Below are positions 10,307-22,824 of a stretch of DNA of 64,000 nt, in pieces. A program made the translations under genes and the position numbers. The DNA lies in NCBI GenBank assembly GCA_023159155.1, contig JAJNNX010000019.1, positions 310,001-374,000 of the forward strand, given 5' to 3'. This stretch comes from Ustulina deusta. Taxonomy: Eukaryota > Ascomycota > Sordariomycetes > Xylariales > Xylariaceae. Position 1 is the stretch's first letter. Every line of letters begins with the position of its first letter. Below the pieces are notes generated by a model. The model was given only the letters and a program-made list of their open reading frames with translations. It did no database searches and had not been told where the DNA came from.

Positions 10307-12223
10307 ATGAAACAAAAACTGCTTTTGCAAATCTGTCTGGCCACATCTTCTTCGTCCGCTCTTTTCAACCACAGGCGCTTCAACAACATCATCCGTGCTC
10401 TATATTCTCGAAGAACCTCGAATTCCGGGAGACACCAGCGGCACCGCCGTGTCCCGAGTGCCCCGTTGACTCCTTCGTATTCTCCCCTTAGTCAAATCCA
10501 GCGCCGACGTCTCCTAGGTGGGCTTTCTGGTTCTCGTTCAATCGACAGACTTCTCCCGCCGTTCTCTTGGACAGACATGGGCTTGGAGCGCCGTCTGTCG
10601 CGTGCCTCGCCCAATGCACCTGCGTCTCTTGATGCAGTGTTGAATGCGTCGAGCATCGACTTAGGGTCCGAAGATACCGCGCCAGCTACTGCTCCCATGC
10701 CTTCGTCTCAGGCCAGCGGAGGGGCGTGGCCCGAAGAAGATGAGTCGAATACGTCAGTCTCCATGCCTCCGCCGCAGCCGCCAACCACAAGTGAGACATT
10801 TGAGACATGCTCGATTCGCTCTACGTCGCCTGCCTCTCGAAATGCGAACCGACTTTCCTTAACATTGCCAATCGCACTGCCCAACAGTCTTTCTTCGAGA
10901 CCTACACCGACATCGTCGGTGCCTCCCACTCCTGTCGACACTCTAACCATCAATTCCCCCGTTGACTCAGACGGCTTTATCATTGCAATCGCGGCACAGG
11001 AACGCCGCGTGTTGGAGTTGCGAGAAGAGCTTACACGAGCTGAGGCAGAGCTGAAGAGACTGCAGAGGCAGTGGACTATATCGGAAGCTTGTAAAAAGAG
11101 ACCGCCAAATACAACTGCTGAACCTCTCCGAGTTTTGGCACCCTCTGCAAATCTGCGCGATAGCCGGGAGGATAGCCCAACGTCAAAGCGCGATAGTGAA
11201 CTTGAGAGGAGAAAAGCCATTCTTCTTGCGCAAAGCCAAGGAACACCCCGACAACACAAAAGAACGGTCATTCGTGGAGGCCACGCACGTACCCTATCCT
11301 TACTATCCCCTACTAAGTCTGTTAGTGACGCGTCAATTCACGAGGACCATGACAGCGTACGGTCACCAGATTCATTCATCAGCCAATCACCTATTTCAAC
11401 TGTGCGCCCAGTAAACAAACGTGCTACATGGGCGCCGCCTCGAAGCACTCAACAGTCCAGTGGTGTTAAGCAGCTTGCCAATGATTTCAAGCAAGGTCTT
11501 TGGACATTTGTTGAAGATCTGAGACAGGCGGCTGTTGGCGACGAAGCCGTATCAGGGACAACAAATAGAACCACTGAGATGGGTTTGAGATCGGTAAAGA
11601 TAGATGGCGATCAAGACACGATACGTGCCTCTACGGCAAATCGTGGGCGCATTCCATTCCCTATCGAGCTAGACTCTCTATCAGACAGCCCTAGCAGCTC
11701 GTCCACGAGTAGCTCTAGTGATCTCCTTCAGCACAGACGAACGGCATCTAGAACCGAACCCCGGGCACGGAAACACTTCTCTTGGACACCATTGACTTTT
11801 GACAACTTTGATGACGATGATTGGGCAAACTGGGACTCACCCAATGTTAAGACGTCACGCTGGAGCGGAAGCACTGTCAACGGAGACATCGTCTCGGCCA
11901 TTCCCGAGAGAACCGATGAAACCGAAGCCGTACTGTAAGAACAAGCACCCAACCAAAAGGACCAGAGAAGATAGACAAGGACAACAGTAATGACATCCAG
12001 CTTTCTAATACAAGACGAGAACAGACGACGAAAATGCTCGAAAACAGAACTTCAACCATCATCTCCAAAGACTCCCAGCAAGTTTGAAGAACTCCCTCAA
12101 GCTATCTTGAACCGCCTTACGCCCAGCAATATCAAGAACACAACGTCGAAATTCATAAAGGAGTGGGAGAAGAGCTTGTCGCCACCACCTCAGACAGCTA
12201 TGTTTGAAGCGGGTACACTATAG
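10307..12223 (+). CDS. DUF4048-like coiled-coil protein
   Basis: Two exons (10307-11934 and 12001-12223) join across a 66 nt GTAAGA...CAG intron and give about 616 residues. The frame is open from 10232, but that upstream codon is TTG. The first ATG is 10307, and 10577 (MGLERRLSRASPNAPASLD) is an equally plausible start since the sequence before it looks like leader. A short coiled coil (AAQERRVLELREELTRAEAELKRLQ, written here in parts: AAQERRVLELREEL then TRAEAELKRLQ) precedes a conserved block with RRKAILLAQSQGTPRQHKRT, HARTLSLLSP and a Trp-containing helix KQGLWTFVEDLRQAAVGDE. These are features I associate with fungal DUF4048 proteins. The second exon supplies a basic C-terminal helix (NIKNTTSKFIKEWEKSLSPP). 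The function is unknown. The intervening sequence is disordered and rich in Ser and Pro. Confidence 0.7.
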
Positions 12224-13287
12224 ATCGCTACTTTAGCAGCATCACTAGAAGCCGAAAACGCGTTGAGATTTATAGAGTAATGGTGGTTAGGGCTATCGGA
12301 TAGTAGCTGAAATGCTCGAAAATGCCATGAATCGGTGACTTTCGAGCAGAAGCTTAGGTTGCGAGCTAAGGGATTTGGGGCTATTTGAGTTGGATCATAC
12401 CATTGCTGTTGTTCACGGTTGGGATGTTGGTACCTCAATATCTTGGGGTATGGCGGTTTTATTAGACGAGGACTCTCTGGAGAACGTAATCGCATGATTG
12501 GTTGGAAGAGTGTATTGTAAGGAGTTGATATCTACTCGTATGATTCACGATACTAATGATAGATGCTAATGTAACAACGAAACACGATCGTTTTACGTTG
12601 TCAGCTGTATACTCTATATTCACTCACTCTTTCTCCGCCTATTCGCTTTCAACAACTTAGACAAAAATGAAGGCTCTTGGGTACTCATCGAAGGCCAGAT
12701 CTACCTCCTTTGAAACACCCTCGTCTACCAACTAGTTGGGACAGTCAATCCGCTCGGAATGGTTTGGCCCAGGAAAAGAGTATATTATTGCGACTAGCTG
12801 GCGGAGGACTAGGAGCAACTACCAAGATCACTATTGTCCCCGAATACATCAAGTTCATCAACCATTAATTCTTTCTAAATCCATAGGGCAGAGGGGCCTA
12901 CTCGTGAAAGCTGCACACATCAACAAGCATGACAAACTAGTGGTTTGACATATTGGGGAGAACCACGTAGTTTCAGTAAAAACTAACATGACGAACACCT
13001 TTGAACATACCAATTTGAAGAAAAAGGACATGCCAACGGATTTTTAGTCGTGTCAACTTATTCACCGACAGAGTAGATACCTAGATAGCTCCCCCTCCAC
13101 ACGACAAAAGAAGTCGCATGAGGTGGTCTGCTGGACTCCACCATCCCCAACGAGGTGGTGTGCGGGGAATCCAGGCTTCGACCAGTGTATAAGACCTCGG
13201 CTTGTAGAGATAAATAATGTTCACTTACACCCAATAAGCCTTCAAGGGTGAATATCGGAGCGGAAGTCGAGAGGAAACTGCCTCTTC
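12224..13287. other. Intergenic region between the DUF4048 and FAD oxidoreductase genes
   Basis: 1.06 kb between two plus-strand genes. Small frames (12190-12495 minus, 12677-12868 plus) have no recognisable features. The second half (13070-13280) is the likely promoter of the oxidoreductase. Confidence 0.45.
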
Positions 13288-14954
13288 ATGTCGTCTATTC
13301 ATTCAGCAGTGCTCATGCACATTAACATATCTATGTCGTCCGCCCTTCCTCCTGTAGACCAAGCTAGCAGCAGGCGGTCTGGGCTGCCTACCCCAAATAG
13401 CACACATTCGTACTGGCACCGCGACCCTTCCAAGACGCTACTAAATCACCATACAACCGAAGACCTCCCTTCTACCGCTGATGTCGTCGTCATCGGCAGT
13501 GGAATAAGTGGCACGTTTGCCGCCCGAGAACTGGTGGCGGGCGGGAGGAGTGTAGTGATGCTCGAGGCGAGGGAAGCGTGTTGGGGTGCAACAGGACGAG
13601 TTAGTCTCATCAAGCTTCCCCATTTTCCGGGGCCCTCCAGACCCCTGCCCTGCCTTGCGTTGAGAACACTCACTCTGGTTACACCATCATCATAGTTCTC
13701 GCCAGCTACGAAGAGATATATAGGACTCACTAACAGCTACAGAACGGCGGCCACTGCCAGCCCGCCGTATGGGACAGCGTCGCAGAAGTCGCCAGATTCG
13801 AGCTCGCCACATTCAACCTGATCCGGGATCTCGTCGCCGAGCACGACATCCCGTGTGACTGGAATGTGGTTGGCGGGATCCACGCCATATACTCGCAGGA
13901 GGTGCTCGAGGCGGCGAAGACGCAGATCAAGCGGCTGCAGAAATACCCGGATCTCAAGGACAAAGCGGTTCTCCTCACGAACCGCGACGAGCTGATAGCG
14001 CAACATGTCCCCGACGCCCTCGGCGCCATCTTCCAGCCCGACGCGGCCAAGCTGTGGCCGTACAAGCTCGTCGCGTGGGCGTTAGAGGGCCTGCTGGGCG
14101 CGCACGACGCCGCGGTTTTCAATCTCCAGACCAACACGCCCGCGACCCGCCTCGAGCGCCGCGGGGCGTCGTGGATCGTGCACACGCCGCGGGGCGAGGT
14201 CCGGGCGCGAGACGTGCTGGTCGCGACGAACGGATACACGTCGTATCTGCTGCCCGGGCTGACGGACGTCGTGGTGCCCGTGCGGGGCCAGATCTGCGCG
14301 CTGGAGCCGCCGCGGGGCGCGATACAGCTCCCGCACAGCTACGTGTGGACCAAGGACGCGAGCGACCAGTACCTGATCCACCGCGGGGTGGACGACACCC
14401 AAGTCGAGACCGCCGCGTCCGAGGAGAGTAGTAGTAGCAGCATCGCCGGCGATAGAAGTCTGATCCTGGGCGGCGAACGATTCGCCGCGCCCGAGGGCGA
14501 GGAGGGCATATCCCGCGACGACACGATCAACGCGGCCGTAAGCCGCGCGCTCCACCGCGGCCTGGACAGGGCGGTCAAGCTCCGCCCCGGCGACGCGGCC
14601 GAGGAGCAGGAATTGCGCGCCACGTACGAGTGGACGGGGATCATGGGGTATTCGCGGGACAGCCACCCGTTCGTCGGGCGCGTCGTGGAGTCGTTCCTGG
14701 CCGGACCCGGCGCGGAAAACACCACCGCCGCCGTCGTCGACGGCCTGTGGATAAGCGCGGCCTTCACGGGCCACGGCATGCCGGTGGCGCCGCGGTGCGG
14801 CATCGCGGTCGCGGAAATGATCCTCGGGAAAGACGGCGGCGTCGAGGTGCCGGCGGCCTGGGTCCCGAGCGAGGAGAGGGTCGCGAGGGCGCGGCTCCTG
14901 CGGTTGCCGAGGACGCTGGAGGATATCATCAGGTCGCTGCCTGCCGAGGAGTGA
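13288..14954 (+). CDS. FAD-dependent oxidoreductase (DAO family)
   Basis: Two exons (13288-13599 and 13743-14954) join in phase 0 across a 143 nt intron and give 507 residues. A second ATG at 13333 would remove 15 residues and may be the real start. The dinucleotide-binding motif is DVVVIGSGISGTFAARELV (GxGxxG), followed by an acidic strand end (VVMLEARE) and then WGATGRNGGHCQP, the conserved loop of the DAO/OrdL-like family. The C-terminal part has YEWTGIMGYSRDSHPFVGRV and WISAAFTGHGMPVAPRCG, typical of the FAD-contacting end. Such enzymes oxidise amines or amino acids; the substrate cannot be told. The second exon is strongly GC-rich compared with neighbouring sequence. No pathway neighbours are adjacent, so the metabolic role is unassigned. 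Confidence 0.9.
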
Positions 14955-15911
14955 TTGCTGTCTAGCTGGGTAGCCCGCGGGATCTTCTACAGCCAGCCCC
15001 CTTTCCGTGAAGTGGCTTGGACTTTACGGTGGATTTTTGCCTAGCCTGGGTAGGTGGGCGTTAGAAGGTCCTCGAACTAAACGCCCTTCGCGATCTAGGG
15101 TATTCAGAAGACTTGGGGATTAAGCTACGAGGGACGAACGAATCATAACTATGTGAATAAGAAGGGTGGGATTGGGTTATATACCGGAAATCCTGGGCCT
15201 GGGTGTATCTATGACGAGGAGTAATACAAGGTAGACAGTGAAGAACAGTTGCGAAGATGGTTTAATAAATTAATTAGCTGCCTCTATTGCTCTCCTTAGG
15301 CAGGAGACCGCTTGTTCGGGTTCACCGGGGATCGCCTGCATGCTATTAGGGAACGCGAAACTTATATAAATTCAGTCTTCGCTGCTGAATCAGTATGTAG
15401 CATCTGAAATAGTGACCATAGTAGCTATCACAAGGAGGGATCAACTAGTTAATGGGATCGCACTAGAGACGGAAATTCCGACTATCATCGACATGCCGTC
15501 AGTTCACAGTATTAACTGTCCACTGTGGCGTTCAGCGATCACCTGGTGGACAGAAGAGTAGTAAGCCATACAAGAGCTATATTTCGAAAAAGGCTTACTT
15601 CTGATCTGACTACGAAGCTCCTTCAACGCCTTGATGACGAATTGTAAATCTCTGGAAGTCTTCCGAGGCTGCTTACAGTCAGCCAAGTAGGCATAGTTAA
15701 GATCCTCATCAGTGAGCAAAAACTTTCATACGAAATTTCATTCACGCCCAAAGACCAACGATGTGGTATCTCCAGCGTTCCACTTAGTTGGCGACAACGC
15801 GAGGCTACAGGAGCTGTTGCAAGGCTGTCGTTGCATCGTCTTGACTTTGCTGCCTATTCTGTAGGCGCACTTCTTTTGTGTCCCCTGGTTGACTCGTTCT
15901 GTTTTGGAATA
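14955..15911. other. Convergent intergenic region, FAD oxidoreductase / PUS4
   Basis: About 950 bp between converging genes. A minus-strand frame at 15504-15719 contains LTDEDLNYAYLADCKQ and a helical stretch DLQFVIKALKELRSQIRS, which reads like protein. It lacks an ATG and begins after an in-frame stop, so it could only be an internal exon or a relic. Nothing else was recognised. Confidence 0.4.
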
Positions 15912-17349
15912 CTAGGCAGGAGTGTCATTTCCCTCGTGCGCAGAGGGGAACTGCGACATATGGTGTGGTGGCTCATTTCGATCATGATCCGTCCGTGGTG
16001 ACTTGTTCTCTTTGGCTCGTAGAGGTGGCTGGACCGTGGTTTGCTCTTTGGAGTTCCAGAGATCTAGCATCGCCTTCACCTGCGAAGCCCAGACATTTTC
16101 GCCTTTAGCCAGATCTGAGAACTCTAAGCAGTTAGAGCCCCCTAGAACAAAGTCGCCTTGTCGACTTCTACAAAGTTCGGCCATCATAGCGGAGGAGGAA
16201 ACTTTGGCCCCCAAATCATGGCAAAAGCTTCGCACATAAAAACCAGAAGTAACCGTCATTCGAATCCTCGCCGCGGGAGGCCCTTTGCCATCCCAAGGAG
16301 GTGTACTCACATCAGGAGCCTCGGGAATGAGGTTTGACCCTTTACCGGGCTTAGGAGCTGCAGGTGGCATCTCACCCAAGGCCCCGGACATCATTGGGAT
16401 ATCCTTTTGACCGTTCGCCTTCTTACGTTTGTTTCGTTGGTCATATACGAGAGCATCAACGGTCTCGTCGGCCTTTCTCTTGAAATTCTCGTGCTCTTTC
16501 CGGGCTTTCGTGTCAGCTTCCTCCTCTTCGGGAGTGAGCTTTTTCGACGTCATCTGATCCTTCTCGACCTTCCAGACCTGCTCAGCGAAGCCTCGCTCAA
16601 AGCTTGTAGCCTCCTCTAATGGCCACCGATGGGCGTGTGTACCAGGTTCATACCATTCCACTATCTCCAATTCCGAGACGTCGACCTCTCTCGTCGCAAT
16701 CTCTCGTGGTATCGGTTTACCTTCGCGCGCATATTCGTAAAGGGGTTTCCCTTCCATTTTGAGGGCAGAGTAGAGAGGGGGCATCTGCTGATATTTGCCA
16801 CGGAAGGACTTGAGGGCTTCCTCGACTAGGGGACGGGTAATATGATCGTAAGTTGTCTTCTTCAGAATTTTGCCGACTCGATCGTATGTATCGGTGCTGG
16901 CGCCAAACAGAACCACCGTCTCGTAAGTCTTGGTACAGTCGAGAAATGATTGCAGTGACTTGGTTCCTTTCCCAACACCAAGAATAAGCACTCCCGAGGC
17001 CAGAGGGTCCAGGGTGCCCCCATGGCCCATCTTGACTCGAATATCATCCTTGCCAAATTTGCGCCGCCTCTTCTTATTGTTCGATTCGCGCGACCTTTTT
17101 GCAGTCTCCTCGTCGATGACTGGCTTGAAAAGGGCGGAGGGGTTGAAGTGGTGTTGGCAGTCTCGGATTACTTGCGCCGAACTCATGCCCACTGGCTTGT
17201 TGATGCCTACAATAAGCCCTCAAGATTAGCTAGACCAAGACGTTTATTTGGATGGCGGCGGTAGAGATAGTAATACCAAAAACGCCATCCAAGATGGGGA
17301 TAGAGGTCGAGCCAGATGCCGCCATTTTGAGAAATCTGGCGGTCTTCAT
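15912..17349 (-). CDS. PUS4: tRNA pseudouridine-55 synthase (TruB/PUS4 family)
   Basis: Two exons (17349-17277 and 17206-15912) join across a 70 nt GTATTA...TAG intron and give 455 residues. The join restores DGVFGINKPVGMSSAQVI, the conserved N-terminal TruB motif. The catalytic motif GHGGTLDPLASGVLILGVGKGTK follows, with Asp in GTLDPLA as the nucleophile. Next come KTYETVVLFGASTDTYDRVG, QMPPLYSALKMEGKPLYEYAR, and the C-terminal RIRMTVTSGFYVRSFCHDLG with the family Arg. The enzyme makes pseudouridine 55 in the T-loop of cytosolic and mitochondrial tRNAs. A charged Lys/Glu-rich insertion in the middle is usual in fungal members. An alternative start is the Met at 17325. The tail after the fold is hydrophilic and probably disordered. 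Confidence 0.95.
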
Positions 17350-18331
17350 CCGACGGGGATGGTATTGCGGCTTCGAGGGTTGGATTGGAGAAATTAAAAA
17401 AAATTTTTTTTTAAAAACTTTGGGAACCACGGACAGCGATTATATGCCGTGGTTGTCTGTATTATAACCTTGTAAGCAAACCCAACATAAGGAAAAGGGA
17501 AGAAAGAGTGTAAACCGTTGAAAATTGGGCTACAGATGGGACCATTTTATCGCGGAAAGAAGAAAAAAATTATACCTACCAGCAAGCTCGGGGTGGTACA
17601 GATCTACCCACACTACTGCCATCCATACTAGTGAGGTAGGTAGTTGGAGAATTGCGGCTGCGCTAAAACCCATGTGCAATCCTTATCCATTGGTCGGTAC
17701 TGGCATGGTTGTTAGGTACATAACCTACCCACCAAGGAGTACTTAAAGCTACCTAGGTAGGCATCCCACTTCTCAAAACCCCGCTAGGATTTCGCAGTTT
17801 GGCCAATTAACAAGCGAGGTTTTGGCGTCAGTGTTATTGTTATTGTTGCGCACTACTTTCTGTACCTGTGTATAGAGAAGTTCATACGGTATTTCCTTAT
17901 TTGCATGTACCTTCCTATGTACCTTCCTTCCTAGATGGATTACCATGTTGGTAGTTCGAGTGGAAAGAGGTACCTGGGTACCTACTCCGATCAGTGCGTC
18001 GCGTGTTCAGACAACCGCATCCCTACCAAGTTCAATTGAATTCACCACCAACTGTTGCTCATCGTTCTCTTACGCTTCTCACTTTCTATATGTCTCTCCA
18101 AGCTCACTGACTCCCATTATCGACCAAGACTGGTCTTTAAGCACACTTCTTCTGCCATTGCCCTACGTCCCTTGACTTTTCCTTCCGTCTCTACCCACAC
18201 ATTGTCTAAGCAGGTCCCCCTCCTACACTCCTACACCCTCCGACTATCGTCCGCGATACCTTGTCCTTGCTTCAGCCCACGTCGCAAACTCTACCGGTAC
18301 AGTCGATCGCATTGTGCCCGCCTCTGCCATC
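17350..18331. other. Divergent intergenic region, PUS4 / RFTS-domain gene
   Basis: About 980 bp holding both promoters. There is an A/T homopolymer stretch near 17394-17420, a TACCTAGGTA palindrome at 17750-17759, and a pyrimidine-rich leader from about 18050 to 18330 before the RFTS-gene ATG. No gene was recognised. Confidence 0.5.
17750..17759. repeat. TACCTAGGTA palindrome
   Basis: A perfect copy of the dispersed 10 bp palindrome in the divergent PUS4/RFTS-gene promoter region. Confidence 0.7.
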
Positions 18332-20615
18332 ATGCCCAGACGTAGAAGACGCGCCGCTTCGACTCCTCCCTATGAAGAACCCGCCCGACACTACAAAGAA
18401 AGCTCGGTGCTTAAACCAGTCGGCCCCTCCACCCACACCGACGATTGGCCTTGCTTCCTCCTCTCCGACGCCACCGTCCATCGCCGCGATGGCGCCTTGG
18501 TCAATCAGCTTGAGGTTGATATGCACGGTCCCTTTACCGTTCGTGGAAGGCTCGAGATTGAGAAGGATAACGAGCGATACCGTATGTCCTCCTGGGGCCT
18601 ATTGTCAATCGCTCCTCGCTGACAGGCTTCTAATATAGTTGTCAATCGCAATATGAAGGCAAGGAATCTTTGGATTCAGATCGAAAGCTCGCACGCCTTC
18701 TCGGTCGGCGCCAAAGACGACAGCTTATCCGCGCCCGTCGTTTGGGCCAGTGGCGAAGCAGGCTGGTTCGAGATTGTGCCCTCGCCGTGTTACCAACGTA
18801 TATGTGAAAAAATGTTCCAGGCTGTCCGTCTGCACTACTCCCTTCTAGACCAGTATGAAGCAGCTCTCAAAAAATTGCAGAAGTCCAAAAAGAAGAAGAA
18901 GGCGACGTTGGCGGATGTGTCCATCGAGTTAGACGAACTTCTCTTTCAGGTAGGTCCCATTGTTAATTCCTTTCAGTGTAACTAAGCATAAATGATGTGA
19001 GGTCTGACAGTGTTTTAGTATGCTCTGCGTGCTGGTGACGGCCTCACTCTTCCAGAAGCCCACGAACTGCTGAACCAACACCTCATTTTTCTTCTGTCGC
19101 ACTTCCCTAAGGACACTAACCTATATAAATACCTGGCAAATAAGGATCCTGTTTGTTCTCCTTTTATCAAGTCCGTGTGTTCTAAGTTGACAAGATATTT
19201 AGGACATGCATCGGAGCCTAGTTAATAAGGGCCCCAGACACTTAAGTAAGCCTTGTGCTTTGAAAGCCTACGACTATTCGCACCGTGAAGAATCGTCATC
19301 ACTCGAGATTGCGGACAGAAGGAAGAAGAGCAAAGGGCGCACCAAGAACAGTGTTCCTCGAACTACGGGAACCAGTGAGACGTCTGATGCAAAAGGCGGT
19401 GTCGATCTGCCCAAGAATAAACATGAGGCTCATCAATCGAGGTCTGCGAGGATGAAGAGAAGGTCCCCAGCAGAAATTCCGCCCAAAGATGACGACATTA
19501 TTATGACTGACCCACTTAGCAATAACCTTGGTCCCTCGAGAACAGCACGCGATCGCCGAGGAGAAGTTCGTAGAAACAACTCGACAATAGACTCTAATAC
19601 CACAGAGGAAACAAAATCTTCAGGGCATGTTATAGTCGATGCTTTGGAAGATGTTCGGAGAGACATACTCGAACGCATCAGTCAAGGAAAGCAAAAAAAG
19701 CAATTGCATCAAATAGCCGCCAAGGCCTGGAAAACTAAGGTTTATATGGAGTGCAATATCAAGCATTACAACTCAGTGGAAGAAATTTTTCAATACCATG
19801 CTCGAGATCTAGCGCAGCGTCTCGGCCCCGAATGGCATGATACTCAGATCTATCAGTGGGCGAAGGAGAACTCATCAAAACCACCGACACTCACCCTTAT
19901 TTCGGAAGCAGAGATCAACCAGATCGTCAGAAGAGTGAAGAAGTCGGCACGAGCAGCCCAAACAGAGAAGGTGACGAACGAAAACCAACAGCCAGTAGTC
20001 AAGGAGTATGCGGGTAAGCAAACACCCAGAAACCGCCGGAGCGGTAAGGCCGCTGGACTACGACCATCTACAGGAAGTAAGAAACGATTGCGACACGAAA
20101 CAAACTCTGAAGACGATATGGATATCGACGAAACTGGATCACTGAGAAAGAAATCCAAAAGGTCACATTATTTTACCGAAGAGGATGACGAGGGCGAGGA
20201 CGAGGATGATAATGACAGCATGGACGAGGACGACAAAGACTCTTCTGGCGAAAGCAAATCCCATGCAGAAAAGGATACTGCACCAATATCCCGACTTGTC
20301 ATTCGTGCCGAAAAATTACCGTCGACCCAACCACAAGGTCCCAACCAGACATGGATCTGCGAGGAGCCCGATTGTGGCTATATCGTGCGAGCCGCCCATG
20401 AAGAAAAGGGCCAGAAACTCATCAGCGCCCACTACGAGGGGCACGAGAAAGAAGCTCAAAATGAAGCACATGAGATGGCCTTAAACAGAGTTAATCTTGC
20501 GGTCCAGGAAGCTAGAGGACACATGCCAATCAAGTATGCTTATTTCCCTCCCTTTCTCATTGTCGTTGAGTATGACGGAGAAGCCGTCGTACATCCACGC
20601 CTCAGCTTAGCCTAG
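18332..20615 (+). CDS. RFTS-domain protein, Raf2/DIM-7-like candidate
   Basis: Four exons (18332-18581, 18639-18949, 19019-19150, 19203-20615) give about 701 residues. The N-terminal 220 residues match the replication-foci-targeting (RFTS) fold of DNMT1: DDWPCFLLSDATVHRRDG, LVNQLEVDMHGPFTVRGRLE, LVNRNMKARNLWIQIESSHA and WASGEAGWFEIVPS, then a helical part. The rest is charged and low in complexity, with basic stretches and an acidic run near 20180-20250. A C-terminal CxxxxC...H...H motif (WICEEPDCGYIVRAAHEE and onward) suggests a zinc finger. RFTS plus a C-terminal zinc finger is the layout of fission-yeast Raf2, a subunit of the Clr4 H3K9 methyltransferase complex; Neurospora DIM-7 plays the comparable role. 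Assignment to that complex is inference. The last intron (52 nt, GTTTGT donor) is the weakest. Confidence 0.7.
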
Positions 20616-22824
20616 TGGTTCGGCTGATGTGCCTGTGCCTACCCAGATGCATTTCCTTGTGCTGTTTGACCTATATCGATCTCACAGACTCGACGCATTC
20701 ATCCATACAAAGAAGCCCAAGATAATATCATACACACTCCCTGTGTACCACAAGGCCTCACTTGTTCCCAATCATAATCAGCATTCTTGTGTTTCTTTTC
20801 GACTTTGAACCCAGCTATTAGGCGCATTGCATCTGACATATTCTCCAGTCACCTTCTCGAAAAGATCCGCAATCTAGGGGAGAACTCGAAGCGACGCGAC
20901 GAGGTTTATCTAAATGGGCAGGTGGTTCCGGAGCCAATCAAAAGAACTCTCCTCATTTGATTTGATATGATCATCGCCAATTCGTTACGCCTACGTTCGT
21001 AATCCAGACCCGAATTGAACGATCTGCTCTAATATTGTACGCTATACCGATCAATCCAAACGCGCTTGCCAAGCAAGGCATGAAATGTGTAGCTAATGCT
21101 TTTTCCATCACTCAGCTCAATCTTTGCGGATTTGGTCGAGTACATAGAGAAGAGGTGTGTATACACGTATGGTTTTTAGCAGACCAGGATCTCCACGAGG
21201 GTACGGTCCGACAGGCATTTGATTGTTGTCTCGCGTTCAAGGACTCGGTGTTTGGCAAACTGGAATAGATGATACCCCTAGCTTCGTTCGCATGCTTTTT
21301 TTCCCCTGATCCTCGGCTGAACCTAAAAGTGGTACGAGTTTAAAGGTGGCACACGTGGTTGTTCAATAACCTGCTACCTAGTCCCCAGAGTAGTGTATGA
21401 CGAATAAAAGCTTCGAAGATTTTATGAAGGCATCTCTAAATGAAATCGTGCTATTTTCTCTAGTTATTGTTTAACGCAATCCAGTCCTGTTATGAGGGGT
21501 ATTTGGGCCAGCAAGTCGACTGTGATCACAATCGAAGAGCGATAGACTTATGATCATTGAAACTTCAGATTGTCTAACTTAGGCACTTCTTGCAACTTGT
21601 TCCCTACAAAGTCGGGTTTAGCAGCAGAGGGAGGAATTTGCATGGAGGAAAGCAATCAAGGCGAATATGCTGGGATAGCATTAACAACACATGCGATGCA
21701 ACCACAAACCACAACAACAAAGGGAGCTAAGTGCCACATTGGGGTTTCATATAGGTCAGTTTGATAACAACAGGGGTTGATAAGTCAAATGCTCTACGAA
21801 TAGCCAAGCCACAACTTATGACTACTTTATTTGTTATAATGAAGTATTTAATAATATGTGACCTGAACTCGTCTGCTTACCTCGTAATTACGAAGAAGAA
21901 GGAAGGTGTTTGCTTAGGAGGAGTATTATATTGGAATTCTTTCATGTACATTGACAATGAAATCAAAGTATTCCGCATGCGGTGGAACGACAGACGCGAA
22001 CAAAAAAAAGAGAAAAAAAAGAGGATATCTCAGGGTCAACTGATCCCAAGACTCTTCCAGGTATGGTGTCTTAAGCTCACTGGCTAATAAGCAAGCATGA
22101 ATCGAGAGGACTATGTCTAACAGAACTGCTCGAGCAACTAAACAAACAATATATATCTGTCTCGCCCTCTCAGCTGCAGTATCAACTTGTAGTGAACGAT
22201 TCTCCCTGGCGACCGAACACTTGAATTGGTGGTGAATATGGCACTCAACAACGCCCAGGGTGGCCCTCGAGGTTGGATCGAAAATTGGCGTGCTTCATTG
22301 TGGCAGTTTGATGTATATCGAACAACTGCCAATCCACTCTACCGGCCCACCGTGGAGGAATATGAGAGCGCCCGGGCGGTCTGGAGTAAGTAACAATTGG
22401 TGGTGGACTGTTCCAACCTTGATTACTAGCTACTGGCGAGGGCGGGGATTCTTTTCCTCAACTTTGTTGCAATCAATGGCTCTACTCGCTACAAAATACA
22501 TTAAACTTGTATTCTCGCGGGGGGGTTACTGACTAAGGATATGACAGTGAATAGGCCAGTCCCTCCACGTAATCCACGCCGGATGAGAGGCGAGCGGGTC
22601 GGGCCCTTACGGCGGATCTTTCTGGTCAGGGAAATTAATGACATCGTACGCAATTATTGGCACCGTTTTCTTTGTGTCTCGGCCACTTTATAATGTACAA
22701 AAGCTCCCGATTGAGCTGGAGCCATATCCTGATGGGAGCTCCCGACACTTTCGAAGCACTTACAGGTCACGCTGGAGATGGAAATTGCTGACTCCCGGTA
22801 TTGTAGCCCAGTCTGGATGGACCG
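20616..22824. other. Intergenic region between the RFTS-domain and kinase genes
   Basis: 2.2 kb without a recognisable gene. Frames at 21035-21268, 21761-22087 and 22260-22532 are short with no family motifs, and nearby sequence is AT-rich around 21780-21960. No tRNA or transposon end was seen. Confidence 0.45.

Noticed and set aside
14082..14774. Long antisense frame over the FAD oxidoreductase
   Set aside because: It is explained by the GC-rich codon bias of the DAO gene and has no family motif.
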